Positions 13,240 through 22,486 of a stretch of DNA of 23,308 bases are shown piece by piece; within the stretch, counting starts at the first letter, position 1, and each line of letters opens with the position of its first letter. Below the pieces are notes generated by a model. The model was not told the origin of the DNA. It was given only the letters and a program-made list of their open reading frames with translations, and did not search any database. Both the position numbers and the translations under genes were made by a program. Source of the stretch: a virus; IMG/VR virus record IMGVR_UViG_3300034141_000007, positions 1 through 23,308 of that record, one strand, 5' to 3'.

Positions 13240-16200
13240 TTATTCCCCTTCCTGTGATTGAACATCCATTTGTTGTGATTCTTCTTGATTCTGAGTGTTA
13301 CCAATTCCACTAGTCACTTCATTCCTACCTCCCATAAGTACCTGCATCTTTTGATTAAAGGGATTCTGAAGTTGTTGCAGTATCTTCTCACTTTGTGCAG
13401 TATTAGAACTTTGATACGCACCTAGCATGAACTTATTAAACTGCGCTTGCTTACCTCCAGTAGCTGCATACGCTTCAGAGAACTTATCAAGACTTTCCAT
13501 ATCAACTTCTTGCCCCTGAATTCCGGTAGTCTTAATTGTCTCTAACAACTTATCACGAGACTTCTTTCGTGCAGCTTCGTAACTAGCTATCCGATACATA
13601 CCATCATTAACAATAGCTTCATCTAACGGCCTACCACCTGCAAGTCTACTCAAAGTAGCAAAAGAAAGAAAATCATTAGAGCCAATAATACTTCCCTTAT
13701 TGCTTGTGCTGAACACCACACCGTTACCTGTAGTTGCTTGTAACGTTTGTGCCAAGCCTGCCAACGGTCTTGAGATTCCATTATGTTCTACTCCCTGAAG
13801 TATGCTCTCCCAGACATTACCTCCCCCATTGATCTTACCTGCAGTTTCATACAGACTTCCAAATAGTTTACTATACGCAGAGACTATTGGGATGTTCTCA
13901 ATCTGATTAGGAATGATTGTAAGAGTACGAGGATTAATATCTCCGCGAGAATACAAGTTAGTTTGAATAATGTTTGAAGGTATTCCATACATCAGGAAGT
14001 CACCAGCAGTCTTACCAGCGATCCCGTATGTAGCATCGTAAAGATCTGTATGGTTTTTATTGCCAGATAGGTTCCCTACTATATGCGTATTAATTGCATT
14101 GAACGCAGGAAGTCCATTAAGCCCATACATAGTTCCCTGAAGTCCAAGCAACATTGCTGCATCTTTACCAGTACCTTCTCCTACATAACGGAACAACTGT
14201 TGCATAAGATTGAACTGGTAAGATTGGAATAATCCTACTGCTTGACCAATTGGACCTTGAAACATTACTGGTCTCTGGCTAGCAATAGTATTTCCTTCCA
14301 CCCGATTTACAAATGTATTTCGGTATGCTTTAGATTCTGCTGGTGTAAGTAATCCAAGAGCTTCTGCTGCATCTGTCTTTTGGCGCATGACGTCCGCAGA
14401 GATGAAACGATTGAACTGTTCAAAGAATTTATTACCTGTGTACTTCTCACCAGCGACGAGGGCATTGTCAGTAAGTTGTTTAGCTCGATTGAAGCCACTA
14501 GCAATTCTCCTATCAATATCACTTACAGATTCCGTACCGCGCAATGTGAAATCATCTAGCATATCTCTGAACTGATTAAGTGTATCTTTAACCAATCCTT
14601 CTTTCTGATATTGTGCTAGCAATGCGCCATCAGTATCATTGAAGAAGTTTCTAATTGCGTTACTCACAAGCTTAGTACTAGACTGCACAGATTCCTCTGG
14701 TACTCCGGGAATTCCAATACGCTGCTGTTTTGCTAGTGCACCTGCTACATCAGTATTACCATTTGCAATAGCTCTATCAATATTCTTAAGCTCAGTGAAC
14801 CTCAGAATATTTGCACCAACTGCATTGTTAATACCATTCAATGGATCAAGCATCAGAGTAAACTTCGCAAGGATCGCATTGGATGATCTTATAAACTTAC
14901 TCAGTACTGCTTTCGGTGCAGTGTGATTAATAAGAGCATCAGCAGCTGCACTGTTATACGCACTATTAATTCCATGCGATTCCAAGATATTATTAATCCC
15001 TGCAAGATCAGCTGGACTCTTAGCTCCTGCAAACATCTTAGCAACACTTCCGTATACTACACTAACTGCACGATCCAGTTCTTTATTTGCACTATACAGC
15101 AATGTGTACTCACTAGCTTTAGATACATCCAGTGCTGTCTTCGTGTAATCAGTATATGGATTCTTACCAAACTTCTCCACATTACTAAGTGCATTACCAT
15201 ACCGACTAGATTCCACACTAGAGAATTGTTTACCTTGATCTTCCAACCAATCAAATGCTGGTTGATATTTCATACGTACCAATTCGACAGCAGTTACATC
15301 ATCTGCTCTAGTGTGATACCTCAATATGTCATCAACTATCTTTTGCGGATCAGTCTTAGTAAAGAACTGAGAATTAATACCTTTACTCTTGAGTTCACTG
15401 TCAATATAATTCTCATGCAGAGTGCGGCTATACTCAAACTCACCGCGTGCTTTGTAATACTCCTCAGCTTGATCTTTATAAATTACTTTATATCCTTTAT
15501 CCGTAGGAACCTTATCTACAAGTGCACGCAATTCAGCTTCAGTATTTGCATGTATCATACTAGTATGACCAGCACCTGTAATCTTCTGATCTTTAACAAA
15601 TGCGAAGAATGGATAGTCATCAGGATTCGGGCGCAGTGGTCTGAAGATATCTACTTCTTTAAAATCTTCCTTACCAAGTGCACTGTTAATTTCTTTACGT
15701 GTTGCTACCCGTGAACCTTCACGATCTATATGTGCACGAATTGTATCAAAGGTTTCTTGATTTTTAACTTCTATAAATTCCTGTGCACCTTTCTGCAATG
15801 TAGGTACTGGTACATTTTCTGCACCTTCTTCAATCGCACGATGGTAATCACGTATTTTCTTACTTATCAACGCGTTCTGTACACCACTGTAACCAGCAGT
15901 ATCAACTACATACTGTTCAGTGGTAGCAGCAATACGATTGTTAATGATATCAAATTCAATAGCTGCTTCTCTCTTGGAACCCATTGCTACTAGTGGTCCC
16001 TCAAATGCAGCAGCAGTAGCCTTGCGATATGCTTCCTTAAGCGGACGTGTAACATTAGCTCCTACTTGCTGCATGTAAGAGCCAAGAGAACCATAAGAAC
16101 CATTAGCAAAACTTACCAATCCTGCACCACCATCAGTAAGATTAGCATTTAGAAGCACACTATCAGTAACAGGAAGTGCGGCGCTATTAATATCCGCACC

Positions 16201-18177
16201 TGCATTCTTTGCAAATACTCTATCTGCAGATTCTTGAAACAGTTTCTGTTGTTGTTTAATCCATACCATTCCATCAACTACATTACCATCAATGTCTTCC
16301 AGAGCTTTAGTTTTATAACCTATCTTCGCATACTGAGGTACAAATGCAGTATCAATTATTTCATCAGCTTCTGTACGCAGTCCTTTACTTACAAGATTCT
16401 TTGCATGACTTACATTAGCTGCTTGACGTGCATACAGATCAAATGATTCTTCCGCATGCGTACCTTCCAGATACCCTCGACGCACATTGACAATTTTACT
16501 AATAGCTTCCGTACCAAACTCCACTGGAATACTTCCTCTAAATACCATATCTTCCAGAAGCTTATTAGCAGTTGCTACTTTAGTTTCCGCTAGATGCTTC
16601 CGCAGTTCAGTACTTGTAAGTCCATCACCAATGCTATCATCAGTGTATTTAATTTTATAATCTACTGCCTTACCTTTATCCAAATCAGCAATGACACGTT
16701 CCAGTAATGGAATATCATTTGCATGAATTATAGTACCAGCTTTAACTTCTGGCAGTACATGATTAGCCCAAATGTATCTAGCTTCAGCAGCAGTATGAGA
16801 AGTCTTACCACTGAGTGCAGCAGCATCCCAGAGTTCTTTAGTATTAAATTTATAATTCCGCACTTCCGCAAGTACTGCATCTCTCACGGTTCTACCTGCA
16901 CTAGTACTAACTGTGTCTGCAATATTAGTAATCAGTGGAGCCACATCAGAAACTGTACCTGAACCCTCACCCGTAAGTTTAACATAACGAGTTTCCAGAC
17001 TTCTAACTTGATCAATGTCCAAAGCCTTAAGTGCTTTCTGGCGCAATTGTTCTATCTTACTAATTCCACCAATCGTACTGATATCTGCCGCATGCAGCAT
17101 AGTTTCCATCATCTGTGGAGCAGGAGCATTGTAAAGTGCATCAGCTACCATGTTACCAATAGTACCATCCCCACCAGTTACAAGACTATTGATACTAGCC
17201 CGGATGGTATTGTTATCTTTTTCAACTGCATTCGCATACAGTTTATTATTCGCATCAGCATTACTACTTCCCAATGCATACCCATCACCTTCTAATTTCA
17301 CAGGAATAGCTCTGTAATCTCTAGCTTCAGCAGTAAGTATAATCTTCTGATCCGCAGGAGTAGCTTCAGCACCAATGAATCTATTACTGAATGGCTTACC
17401 TGCTTGTACTTCACCTTGTACTAGTTTCTTAATTCCATACACACTTCTTGCACCATCAATAGCGCCACCAATTGCTCCACCTACAGCAGCACCTAATGCA
17501 ATATTCTTTGCGATATCCCAACCATCTTGTTGATCAAGGATAGGAGATTTAAACATAGTAGCTTGTACTGCGACTTCAAATGCAGTAGCTTCCAGTACAT
17601 TAGCATATACTCCAGAACCAAGTGCACGAATAGTATTAGCGTTCAATGTACTAACTGCACCACTGGCCGCACTGATTTCACTAGCTGCAAGTCTTACATA
17701 CAACTGAGTTTCAGGTACTAGCAACCCGGTAGCTCTAGCGAGATTACCACCAATAGCTCCAGTTGCCATTCCAGCGCGCAGTGCATTCTGTCCTACATTA
17801 AGCAATTTAATACCTGCAAGCCCCGGAACAAAACTAGTTACAATGAATCCTGCCAGATCAACTGCTTCCCGATTCTGTTGATAATACTTACCAAGATCAT
17901 CATCAAGAGATGCAATCCACTCACCTGTATCATGCGCACCTTCTTCACTGATACCTGCCCAAGAACCTACGGTAGCTGCACTATTATACAAGGAATCAGC
18001 CCCACTAAGTACACTAGTAGCTATGAATTTTCCTGCATTAGAGAACTTAGTAGTCCAAGTATCTGAATCAAACCAAGAACCTCCAAGAGTATTTCCAATA
18101 TTGTGATTATCCGCAGCAAGCAGATAATTAGGAACTTCCCCATTTGGATTCACATCTGTATTAAATAAGTTATCCAT
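13240..18177 (-). CDS. Giant internal virion (DNA-ejection) protein
   Basis: 1645 residues, AAGGA upstream, start one base after the previous stop. Size and order (third of three late genes, small-middle-giant) match the ejected internal proteins of T7-type podoviruses (gp14-gp15-gp16). Near the N-terminus are hydrophobic stretches (AGFIVTSFVPGLAGIKLL, about 109-126) and a glycine-zipper-like segment (NIALGAAVGGAIGGAIDG, about 225-242) suited to membrane insertion. The centre is a long mixed alpha/beta region. A FQSYQFNLMQQLFRYVG helix lies in the last third. The C-terminal tail is rich in Gln and Glu. Unlike T7 gp16, I see no transglycosylase motif. It probably forms the trans-envelope DNA channel; family assignment rests on context and composition. 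Confidence 0.85.
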   Translation of the reverse strand: MDNLFNTDVNPNGEVPNYLLAADNHNIGNTLGGSWFDSDTWTTKFSNAGKFIATSVLSGADSLYNSAATVGSWAGISEEGAHDTGEWIASLDDDLGKYYQQNREAVDLAGFIVTSFVPGLAGIKLLNVGQNALRAGMATGAIGGNLARATGLLVPETQLYVRLAASEISAASGAVSTLNANTIRALGSGVYANVLEATAFEVAVQATMFKSPILDQQDGWDIAKNIALGAAVGGAIGGAIDGARSVYGIKKLVQGEVQAGKPFSNRFIGAEATPADQKIILTAEARDYRAIPVKLEGDGYALGSSNADANNKLYANAVEKDNNTIRASINSLVTGGDGTIGNMVADALYNAPAPQMMETMLHAADISTIGGISKIEQLRQKALKALDIDQVRSLETRYVKLTGEGSGTVSDVAPLITNIADTVSTSAGRTVRDAVLAEVRNYKFNTKELWDAAALSGKTSHTAAEARYIWANHVLPEVKAGTIIHANDIPLLERVIADLDKGKAVDYKIKYTDDSIGDGLTSTELRKHLAETKVATANKLLEDMVFRGSIPVEFGTEAISKIVNVRRGYLEGTHAEESFDLYARQAANVSHAKNLVSKGLRTEADEIIDTAFVPQYAKIGYKTKALEDIDGNVVDGMVWIKQQQKLFQESADRVFAKNAGADINSAALPVTDSVLLNANLTDGGAGLVSFANGSYGSLGSYMQQVGANVTRPLKEAYRKATAAAFEGPLVAMGSKREAAIEFDIINNRIAATTEQYVVDTAGYSGVQNALISKKIRDYHRAIEEGAENVPVPTLQKGAQEFIEVKNQETFDTIRAHIDREGSRVATRKEINSALGKEDFKEVDIFRPLRPNPDDYPFFAFVKDQKITGAGHTSMIHANTEAELRALVDKVPTDKGYKVIYKDQAEEYYKARGEFEYSRTLHENYIDSELKSKGINSQFFTKTDPQKIVDDILRYHTRADDVTAVELVRMKYQPAFDWLEDQGKQFSSVESSRYGNALSNVEKFGKNPYTDYTKTALDVSKASEYTLLYSANKELDRAVSVVYGSVAKMFAGAKSPADLAGINNILESHGINSAYNSAAADALINHTAPKAVLSKFIRSSNAILAKFTLMLDPLNGINNAVGANILRFTELKNIDRAIANGNTDVAGALAKQQRIGIPGVPEESVQSSTKLVSNAIRNFFNDTDGALLAQYQKEGLVKDTLNQFRDMLDDFTLRGTESVSDIDRRIASGFNRAKQLTDNALVAGEKYTGNKFFEQFNRFISADVMRQKTDAAEALGLLTPAESKAYRNTFVNRVEGNTIASQRPVMFQGPIGQAVGLFQSYQFNLMQQLFRYVGEGTGKDAAMLLGLQGTMYGLNGLPAFNAINTHIVGNLSGNKNHTDLYDATYGIAGKTAGDFLMYGIPSNIIQTNLYSRGDINPRTLTIIPNQIENIPIVSAYSKLFGSLYETAGKINGGGNVWESILQGVEHNGISRPLAGLAQTLQATTGNGVVFSTSNKGSIIGSNDFLSFATLSRLAGGRPLDEAIVNDGMYRIASYEAARKKSRDKLLETIKTTGIQGQEVDMESLDKFSEAYAATGGKQAQFNKFMLGAYQSSNTAQSEKILQQLQNPFNQKMQVLMGGRNEVTSGIGNTQNQEESQQMDVQSQEGE

Positions 18178-18178
18178 C

Positions 18179-20107
18179 TTATTGTCCTTGGGCTGGAGTT
18201 ATTTTACCGCTAATTCTACGACGTTCATTTCCAGTTGCTTTATTTTCAAAATCACTAGCACGTGGAAGATTCTTAAAGAAGTTTTCTACTGCTGGACCAA
18301 CTGAATCTGCTGCTGCATCAAGAGCATTAGCTGCTTTAGGATTAGGTTGGAACATAGAATCAGGAGCAACGCCGCGATCATCAAAGATAGGATTTCTAAA
18401 TTCTTTAGGTTTATCATTGATGTTATTTCTACGTCCCATCATATCCTTATGCATTGCACCTGCTTGTATCTTCATTAGTGCGCGAGATACTGCATCAGGT
18501 TTAGTAAGATCTACAATTTCACTGCTCACAAAGGAGTTAGGATTAATTTCAATTTTCGCATTATACTTCATGCTAGGTTGAATACCAAAAGCATCAAAGT
18601 TCCGCATAGCCATGTTAGCTTTTACACCTACATGATATATAGTTGAAACCTCCAATGCTTCTTTATGAGTGATCTTACCTTTACTGACTGCTTCACTTAC
18701 CATAAACATAATCTGTTTAGGGTCAGTAATTTGCTGGCCACTTTTAATCAGTGGTTCAAACACTTTCTTAATTACTGGAAGTTCACGCACAGTTGGCGAG
18801 TTAGCATATAATTGATTAATGCTTGCAATCTGATATGGGTTACTAGCATCAGCAGGATTGATTTCTCTTTCATAGCTGCCCATAATCTGCCGTACTCTAG
18901 CATTATAAGCACTTGATACTGCTTCTTTATTTTTTGGATCAACGCCATTAAATATTGCATTTGCAGCTTTACCATTTCTACCTGCATCTCCGATACCTGC
19001 AGCAGTATCAGACATAGCTTGTCCAAGTATTTGTTTAATAGGAGCTTGAGTAGGATTGAGTTGCACATCTGGCATAGCTTGTAATGTAGTAGCAGCTTGT
19101 GCAGGAGTACTGCCAATCATTACCTTACCTGCTATTCTACTTCTATTACCAGCTTCATAGAATACTTTATATTCATCACTCAATACACCTTTACTTTTTA
19201 GAGCATTAATTACCATCTTACCATCAATATCTGTGAGTGGTGTACCTTTATCGCCAAGCAGTGCTCTACGTCCAAGATTAACTGTATCAACTACCGACCT
19301 GCCCATATCATCTTGTGCTTGTTTATCTGCTGCACGTTCTTGATATTCTTTTTGTCTATACGAGAATTCGATTCTACTCTGCGCTGCATTCTCTTGTTGT
19401 AGTGCGAGTGATGCAGCAGCATTTTTAGCTCCTTGTGCTTGGAAGTCTAGGGCGAGTACTTCTTTCGAACTATTCAATGCAACTTCAATTGCACGTACAC
19501 TATAATTAAGTGTGTCAATATCAGACTTACGTGCATTAACATTAGCTGCTACTGCTGCATTTCTAGTTGCTGCGGCTGCGGCTGCTGCGGTGAGTGGTTC
19601 ACTAATTGCATTTTGAGTTGCTACTGTAGTCTGAGTTAATGCATTAATAGTAGCTATTCTTTTTTCAGCTTGTTGCATCTGTGCGTTAGCTACATTATGT
19701 GCACTGATATCTCTATTAATAAGCAATTGTGCTTTTACATATTCTACTGGGTTATCCAAAAAGTTAATTGCTTTCTTCTTTTCATACTCTTTAAGTGCTG
19801 CATCCTTAGCTTCATATGCTGCATTAGAATCAGCAGCTAATTTAGTAACTACTTCAGTACTGCTTTTAAGATTAGTACCAAGAGCATTAGCAGCTTTAAC
19901 TCTAGACAATTGAGTTTCCAGTTCAGCAGCAGTTTTAGCTGCCATGATAGTTGTATCATCAGCTGCTTGCTGTTTGAATATATCTGTAATTTCTGCGTTG
20001 CGTTCTGCTTGTTGACCTAGGATTCCAATTACTTGTCTAGTTGCAGTCTCAGAGCCCTTTTTAAATGCAGCTACATTAGACAGCAACTCTGAGAGTGTAT
20101 CAGCCAT
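18179..20107 (-). CDS. Internal virion protein, middle-sized, coiled coil
   Basis: 642 residues with AGGAAACC upstream. The first 270 residues are very rich in Ala, Lys, Glu and Gln and heptad-like (KQQAADDTTIMAAKTAAELE; ALKEYEKKKAI), indicating long coiled coils. The rest is mixed, with an Asn/Pro-rich C-terminal part. Together with its flanking genes it occupies the gp15 position of a T7-like internal core, so it is expected to be packaged in the capsid and ejected with the DNA. It lies 16 bases after the upstream gene and one base before the giant gene. No enzymatic motif seen. Confidence 0.8.
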   Translation of the reverse strand: MADTLSELLSNVAAFKKGSETATRQVIGILGQQAERNAEITDIFKQQAADDTTIMAAKTAAELETQLSRVKAANALGTNLKSSTEVVTKLAADSNAAYEAKDAALKEYEKKKAINFLDNPVEYVKAQLLINRDISAHNVANAQMQQAEKRIATINALTQTTVATQNAISEPLTAAAAAAATRNAAVAANVNARKSDIDTLNYSVRAIEVALNSSKEVLALDFQAQGAKNAAASLALQQENAAQSRIEFSYRQKEYQERAADKQAQDDMGRSVVDTVNLGRRALLGDKGTPLTDIDGKMVINALKSKGVLSDEYKVFYEAGNRSRIAGKVMIGSTPAQAATTLQAMPDVQLNPTQAPIKQILGQAMSDTAAGIGDAGRNGKAANAIFNGVDPKNKEAVSSAYNARVRQIMGSYEREINPADASNPYQIASINQLYANSPTVRELPVIKKVFEPLIKSGQQITDPKQIMFMVSEAVSKGKITHKEALEVSTIYHVGVKANMAMRNFDAFGIQPSMKYNAKIEINPNSFVSSEIVDLTKPDAVSRALMKIQAGAMHKDMMGRRNNINDKPKEFRNPIFDDRGVAPDSMFQPNPKAANALDAAADSVGPAVENFFKNLPRASDFENKATGNERRRISGKITPAQGQ

Positions 20108-20123
20108 GATGGTTTCCTATTAG

Positions 20124-20885
20124 TTATTTAGTGTATAAGCTCATAAAGTCTACTGGTTTACGTGCTACTGTGCGGCTAAGTGTCCAGCAAATTGCATACA
20201 ATCCTTTGAGTGCAATGTAGCCAAATATAGTTTTCTTAGCTCCAGTAACATGTACCTGTGCTGCAATATACTCAGCACGTGCGTTCATTACTGCTTCAAG
20301 CATATGGCTACGAATACTATTTGGATGCGCACGAAGATGATGAACTGCTGGAATTGCCCAGAAATAATAACCAGCTTTTACTCGCACAGGAGTTCTAGCA
20401 AATACAGGCCAACCAGTATCATAATATTTCTTACACATTCTACCCTGTTTATGCAACTCCGTGCAAATTACCCACTCAAGTGCACCTTTCTTTTTAGTAG
20501 TGTTAGTGGTGTTCTCATCAATATTACCTGTCTGAGCACTAGTTTTAATACTACTAAGAGAAGCAACTTGTGCAACAGTGCGAGCAAGAAGATCATTAGT
20601 AAGTTGTTTATTAACTGTACTATTATAAAGACCTGCACCTTTTTCACCTTGTGCAAGTTGTCCAAGTCCTTGAGTACCTCCAAGAATTTGCTGCATCAAT
20701 GCCATTGCTTTTTCAGCTGACACTTCCTCAGTTTCTTTAGTAACAGTATTCAATGTCTTACGATTGTTATTAGTTACTGTCTGCTTCTTACCACGAAAGA
20801 GACTTACTGCATCATCAATAAATCCCACACCGTCACTAAGAAACTTTAATCCGTCACTGCCGGGAAGATCACCATCTGCAGGCAT
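20124..20885 (-). CDS. Small internal virion protein, gp14-like position
   Basis: 253 residues, AGGAGA upstream. The first 130 residues are a Gly/Gln/Asn-rich, partly helical region (KAMALMQQILGGTQGLGQLA). The last 115 residues form a distinct domain: WVICTELHKQGRMCKKYY, GWPVFARTPVRVKAGYYFWAIP, and HHLRAHPNSIRSHMLEAVMN, then a hydrophobic stretch (FGYIALKGLYAICW). This C-terminal unit resembles one I have seen at the end of structural proteins in other podoviruses and siphoviruses, with unknown function. Order before the 642- and 1645-residue proteins supports the small internal virion protein role; the hydrophobic tail would suit insertion in the outer membrane or gating. Confidence 0.78.
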   Translation of the reverse strand: MPADGDLPGSDGLKFLSDGVGFIDDAVSLFRGKKQTVTNNNRKTLNTVTKETEEVSAEKAMALMQQILGGTQGLGQLAQGEKGAGLYNSTVNKQLTNDLLARTVAQVASLSSIKTSAQTGNIDENTTNTTKKKGALEWVICTELHKQGRMCKKYYDTGWPVFARTPVRVKAGYYFWAIPAVHHLRAHPNSIRSHMLEAVMNARAEYIAAQVHVTGAKKTIFGYIALKGLYAICWTLSRTVARKPVDFMSLYTK

Positions 20886-20918
20886 AATATATTCTCCTAA
20901 AGTTATACCACAATTCTA

Positions 20919-21485
20919 TTAATCAATTTTACCAATTACTTTTTCAACTATCTTATGCTTAGCAGGTATCTGTATTGCTGGTGGAATCTCTGGATCAGCT
21001 TGTGCTTTACCTCGGAAGAAACTAGCAATACCAAGTATGCCACCCCAAGTAAGCCACACTTCATTTGGTATTTCAGGAGTTTCTATTCCAAAGAGCGGAA
21101 GCAGGAAGTAAGAACAGAAAATTGTAATACCAAACAGGAATCCATTAAATGGTCTCCAGCTATAAGTAGGCCAATGTTCAGCAGCAGCTTCTACTCTCAT
21201 CGTCTGGTTAACTTCACCAATGATTTTAGTCTCTAGTTCCGCAAGATCAAATACAGACTTAAGACCAAGTTCTTGCATTTTAAGTTGTACTTCTAATTCC
21301 GCCAATTTTAGTTTAACTAACTCTTCCGGAGGCATTCCACTAAGAGTGTTTTTTACATTCTCAATAGTAGCATCTTTCATCCCTAGTGCTTTACCTACTG
21401 CCTCAGCAGCAAGTCCACCTAAGGGACCACCTAATGCTGTACCTATCCATGGAAGTACAGACTTAACTAAATCAAGCGCTTTCAT
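20919..21485 (-). CDS. Holin, 3TM (GTA-type) family
   Basis: 188 residues; the start overlaps the previous stop (ATGA). It carries the pattern of the GTA holin 3TM family: a Gly/Ala-rich hydrophobic N-terminus (VLPWIGTALGGPLGGLAAEA), a long amphipathic helix (about 55-95), then SWRPFNGFLFGITIFCSYFL and a second membrane segment (VWLTWGGILGIASFF). The tail is basic. It would permeabilise the inner membrane to let the endolysin reach the peptidoglycan, timing lysis. It is the last gene of the lysis trio. Confidence 0.88.
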   Translation of the reverse strand: MKALDLVKSVLPWIGTALGGPLGGLAAEAVGKALGMKDATIENVKNTLSGMPPEELVKLKLAELEVQLKMQELGLKSVFDLAELETKIIGEVNQTMRVEAAAEHWPTYSWRPFNGFLFGITIFCSYFLLPLFGIETPEIPNEVWLTWGGILGIASFFRGKAQADPEIPPAIQIPAKHKIVEKVIGKID

Positions 21486-21772
21486 TTAAGTGGTCCCCAT
21501 TTGAAGAAAGCAGTTATAATACCAGCGCCAATTAAAAACTTACTAAGCCACATAACAAAAGAGTTAACACCTTTAGCAGTTTTCCAGAAGTCTAAAAGTT
21601 CTCTATTTTCAGCTCTTACTGCGGTGAGTTCAGCTTCCACTTTCAATTGATACTGTGTAAGCTTAACATCTATTGCAGTAAGCTGAGTGCTAACTTTAAT
21701 GTAATCAGCTTGTAGTGTATCATATTCTCTGCGACCTACTGCAAGTTCTGGCACTGGCGGTACGGGATTCAT
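21482..21772 (-). CDS. Coiled-coil membrane protein of the lysis cassette
   Basis: 96 residues; ATGA overlaps with both neighbours. Residues about 15-62 form a coiled coil (YDTLQADYIKVSTQLTAID; VEAELTAVRAENRELLDFW). A single C-terminal membrane helix follows (FVMWLSKFLIGAGIITAFF, about 72-90). This layout matches XhlA-like accessory lysis proteins and some type III holins or antiholins; a spanin-like role is less likely because the membrane segment is at the C-terminus. No cysteine or lipobox. It probably works with the holin just downstream. Confidence 0.82.
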   Translation of the reverse strand: MNPVPPVPELAVGRREYDTLQADYIKVSTQLTAIDVKLTQYQLKVEAELTAVRAENRELLDFWKTAKGVNSFVMWLSKFLIGAGIITAFFKWGPLK

Positions 21773-22245
21773 AGCTTGTTTCCTTTCATATCGGTTAACC
21801 CTGTGGAATACCCACCTGTTTTAAGTAAGGATAACACTGCACCTCTTGGCTTGATACCAGAGAGAGTGAAAGAAATATGAACCCAGCTAGGTTCTAGAAT
21901 CAGCTGATCAAATCTAATTAAGTCTTGAAGCTCAATTAATCTTTTACAGATAGCTAACGGAGTTCCATAAGCTGCACACGTGAAATCTACAGCTTCACCT
22001 AATGTATGCTGACTGCTTGGCTTTGAACCTACTGCTCTGTTAACTGCTGGTGAGCGATACCAACTAGTAATGCGAATACTATTATTTCCTAGTACTGCAC
22101 GCACACGCTCCATTGCATCTGCTGTATGTTGAATAGCACAATCTAAATGCGGTGGCGGTTCATTAGCAATACCATGAGTTACTGCATACCCACTATGACA
22201 GATTTCTTTGTATGAAAAATGTTCAGTGACCATAGGCTTATCCAT
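21769..22245 (-). CDS. Endolysin, M15 family peptidase
   Basis: 158 residues from ATG 22245, with GGAG 6 bases upstream; a TTG further out at 22257 would overlap the previous gene more and is poorer. The zinc-peptidase motifs of Peptidase_M15_3 (PF08291) are visible: SWYRSPAVNRAVGSKPSSQH, H80 and D87 in SSQHTLGEAVDFTC, and H123 in PSWVHISF. It should cleave peptide cross-links or stem peptides in peptidoglycan. No signal peptide is present, so export depends on the holin system encoded next. The stop overlaps the next start. Confidence 0.93.
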   Translation of the reverse strand: MDKPMVTEHFSYKEICHSGYAVTHGIANEPPPHLDCAIQHTADAMERVRAVLGNNSIRITSWYRSPAVNRAVGSKPSSQHTLGEAVDFTCAAYGTPLAICKRLIELQDLIRFDQLILEPSWVHISFTLSGIKPRGAVLSLLKTGGYSTGLTDMKGNKL

Positions 22246-22246
22246 G

Positions 22247-22486
22247 TCAGGCTCCAATCTTAGCAGTTATTAATAAGGTTCTTATTGCGTTTACAAGTGC
22301 CATAGTTGTTGCAGGATCAGTAGCCGCAGCTGGAAGCACAGTACCAAGTTGCACATCTCCGAAAGCTTGTGCAAGTAATTGAATTGAATTATATACTCGT
22401 ACTAGTTCTTTAAATAATTCTGGATCAACTGTCTCCGGGGTCTGAGGAATGTCAAGCTCTATTGGACTACTCATAGTAACTGGCAT
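22247..22486 (-). CDS. Small unknown protein before the lysis cassette
   Basis: 79 residues; GGGAGAA upstream of the ATG and the start overlaps the previous stop (TAATG). Sequence: a polar N-terminus, a helix (DPELFKELVRVYNSIQLLAQAFG), then AAATDPATTMALVNAIRTLL. Small helical protein with no membrane segment. Its position between a tail gene and the lysis cassette suggests a minor structural or assembly role, unproven. Confidence 0.75.
   Translation of the reverse strand: MPVTMSSPIELDIPQTPETVDPELFKELVRVYNSIQLLAQAFGDVQLGTVLPAAATDPATTMALVNAIRTLLITAKIGA

Noticed and set aside
14923-15714. Long plus-strand open frame (263 codons) opposite the giant protein gene
   Set aside because: It is a shadow on the opposite strand of the coding region, with Ile/Cys/Thr-rich composition typical of antisense translation and no ribosome-binding site.
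21482-21772. Coiled-coil membrane protein as an i-spanin (Rz)
   Set aside because: Its membrane segment is C-terminal, whereas Rz has an N-terminal one, and no overlapping Rz1-type lipoprotein was seen.
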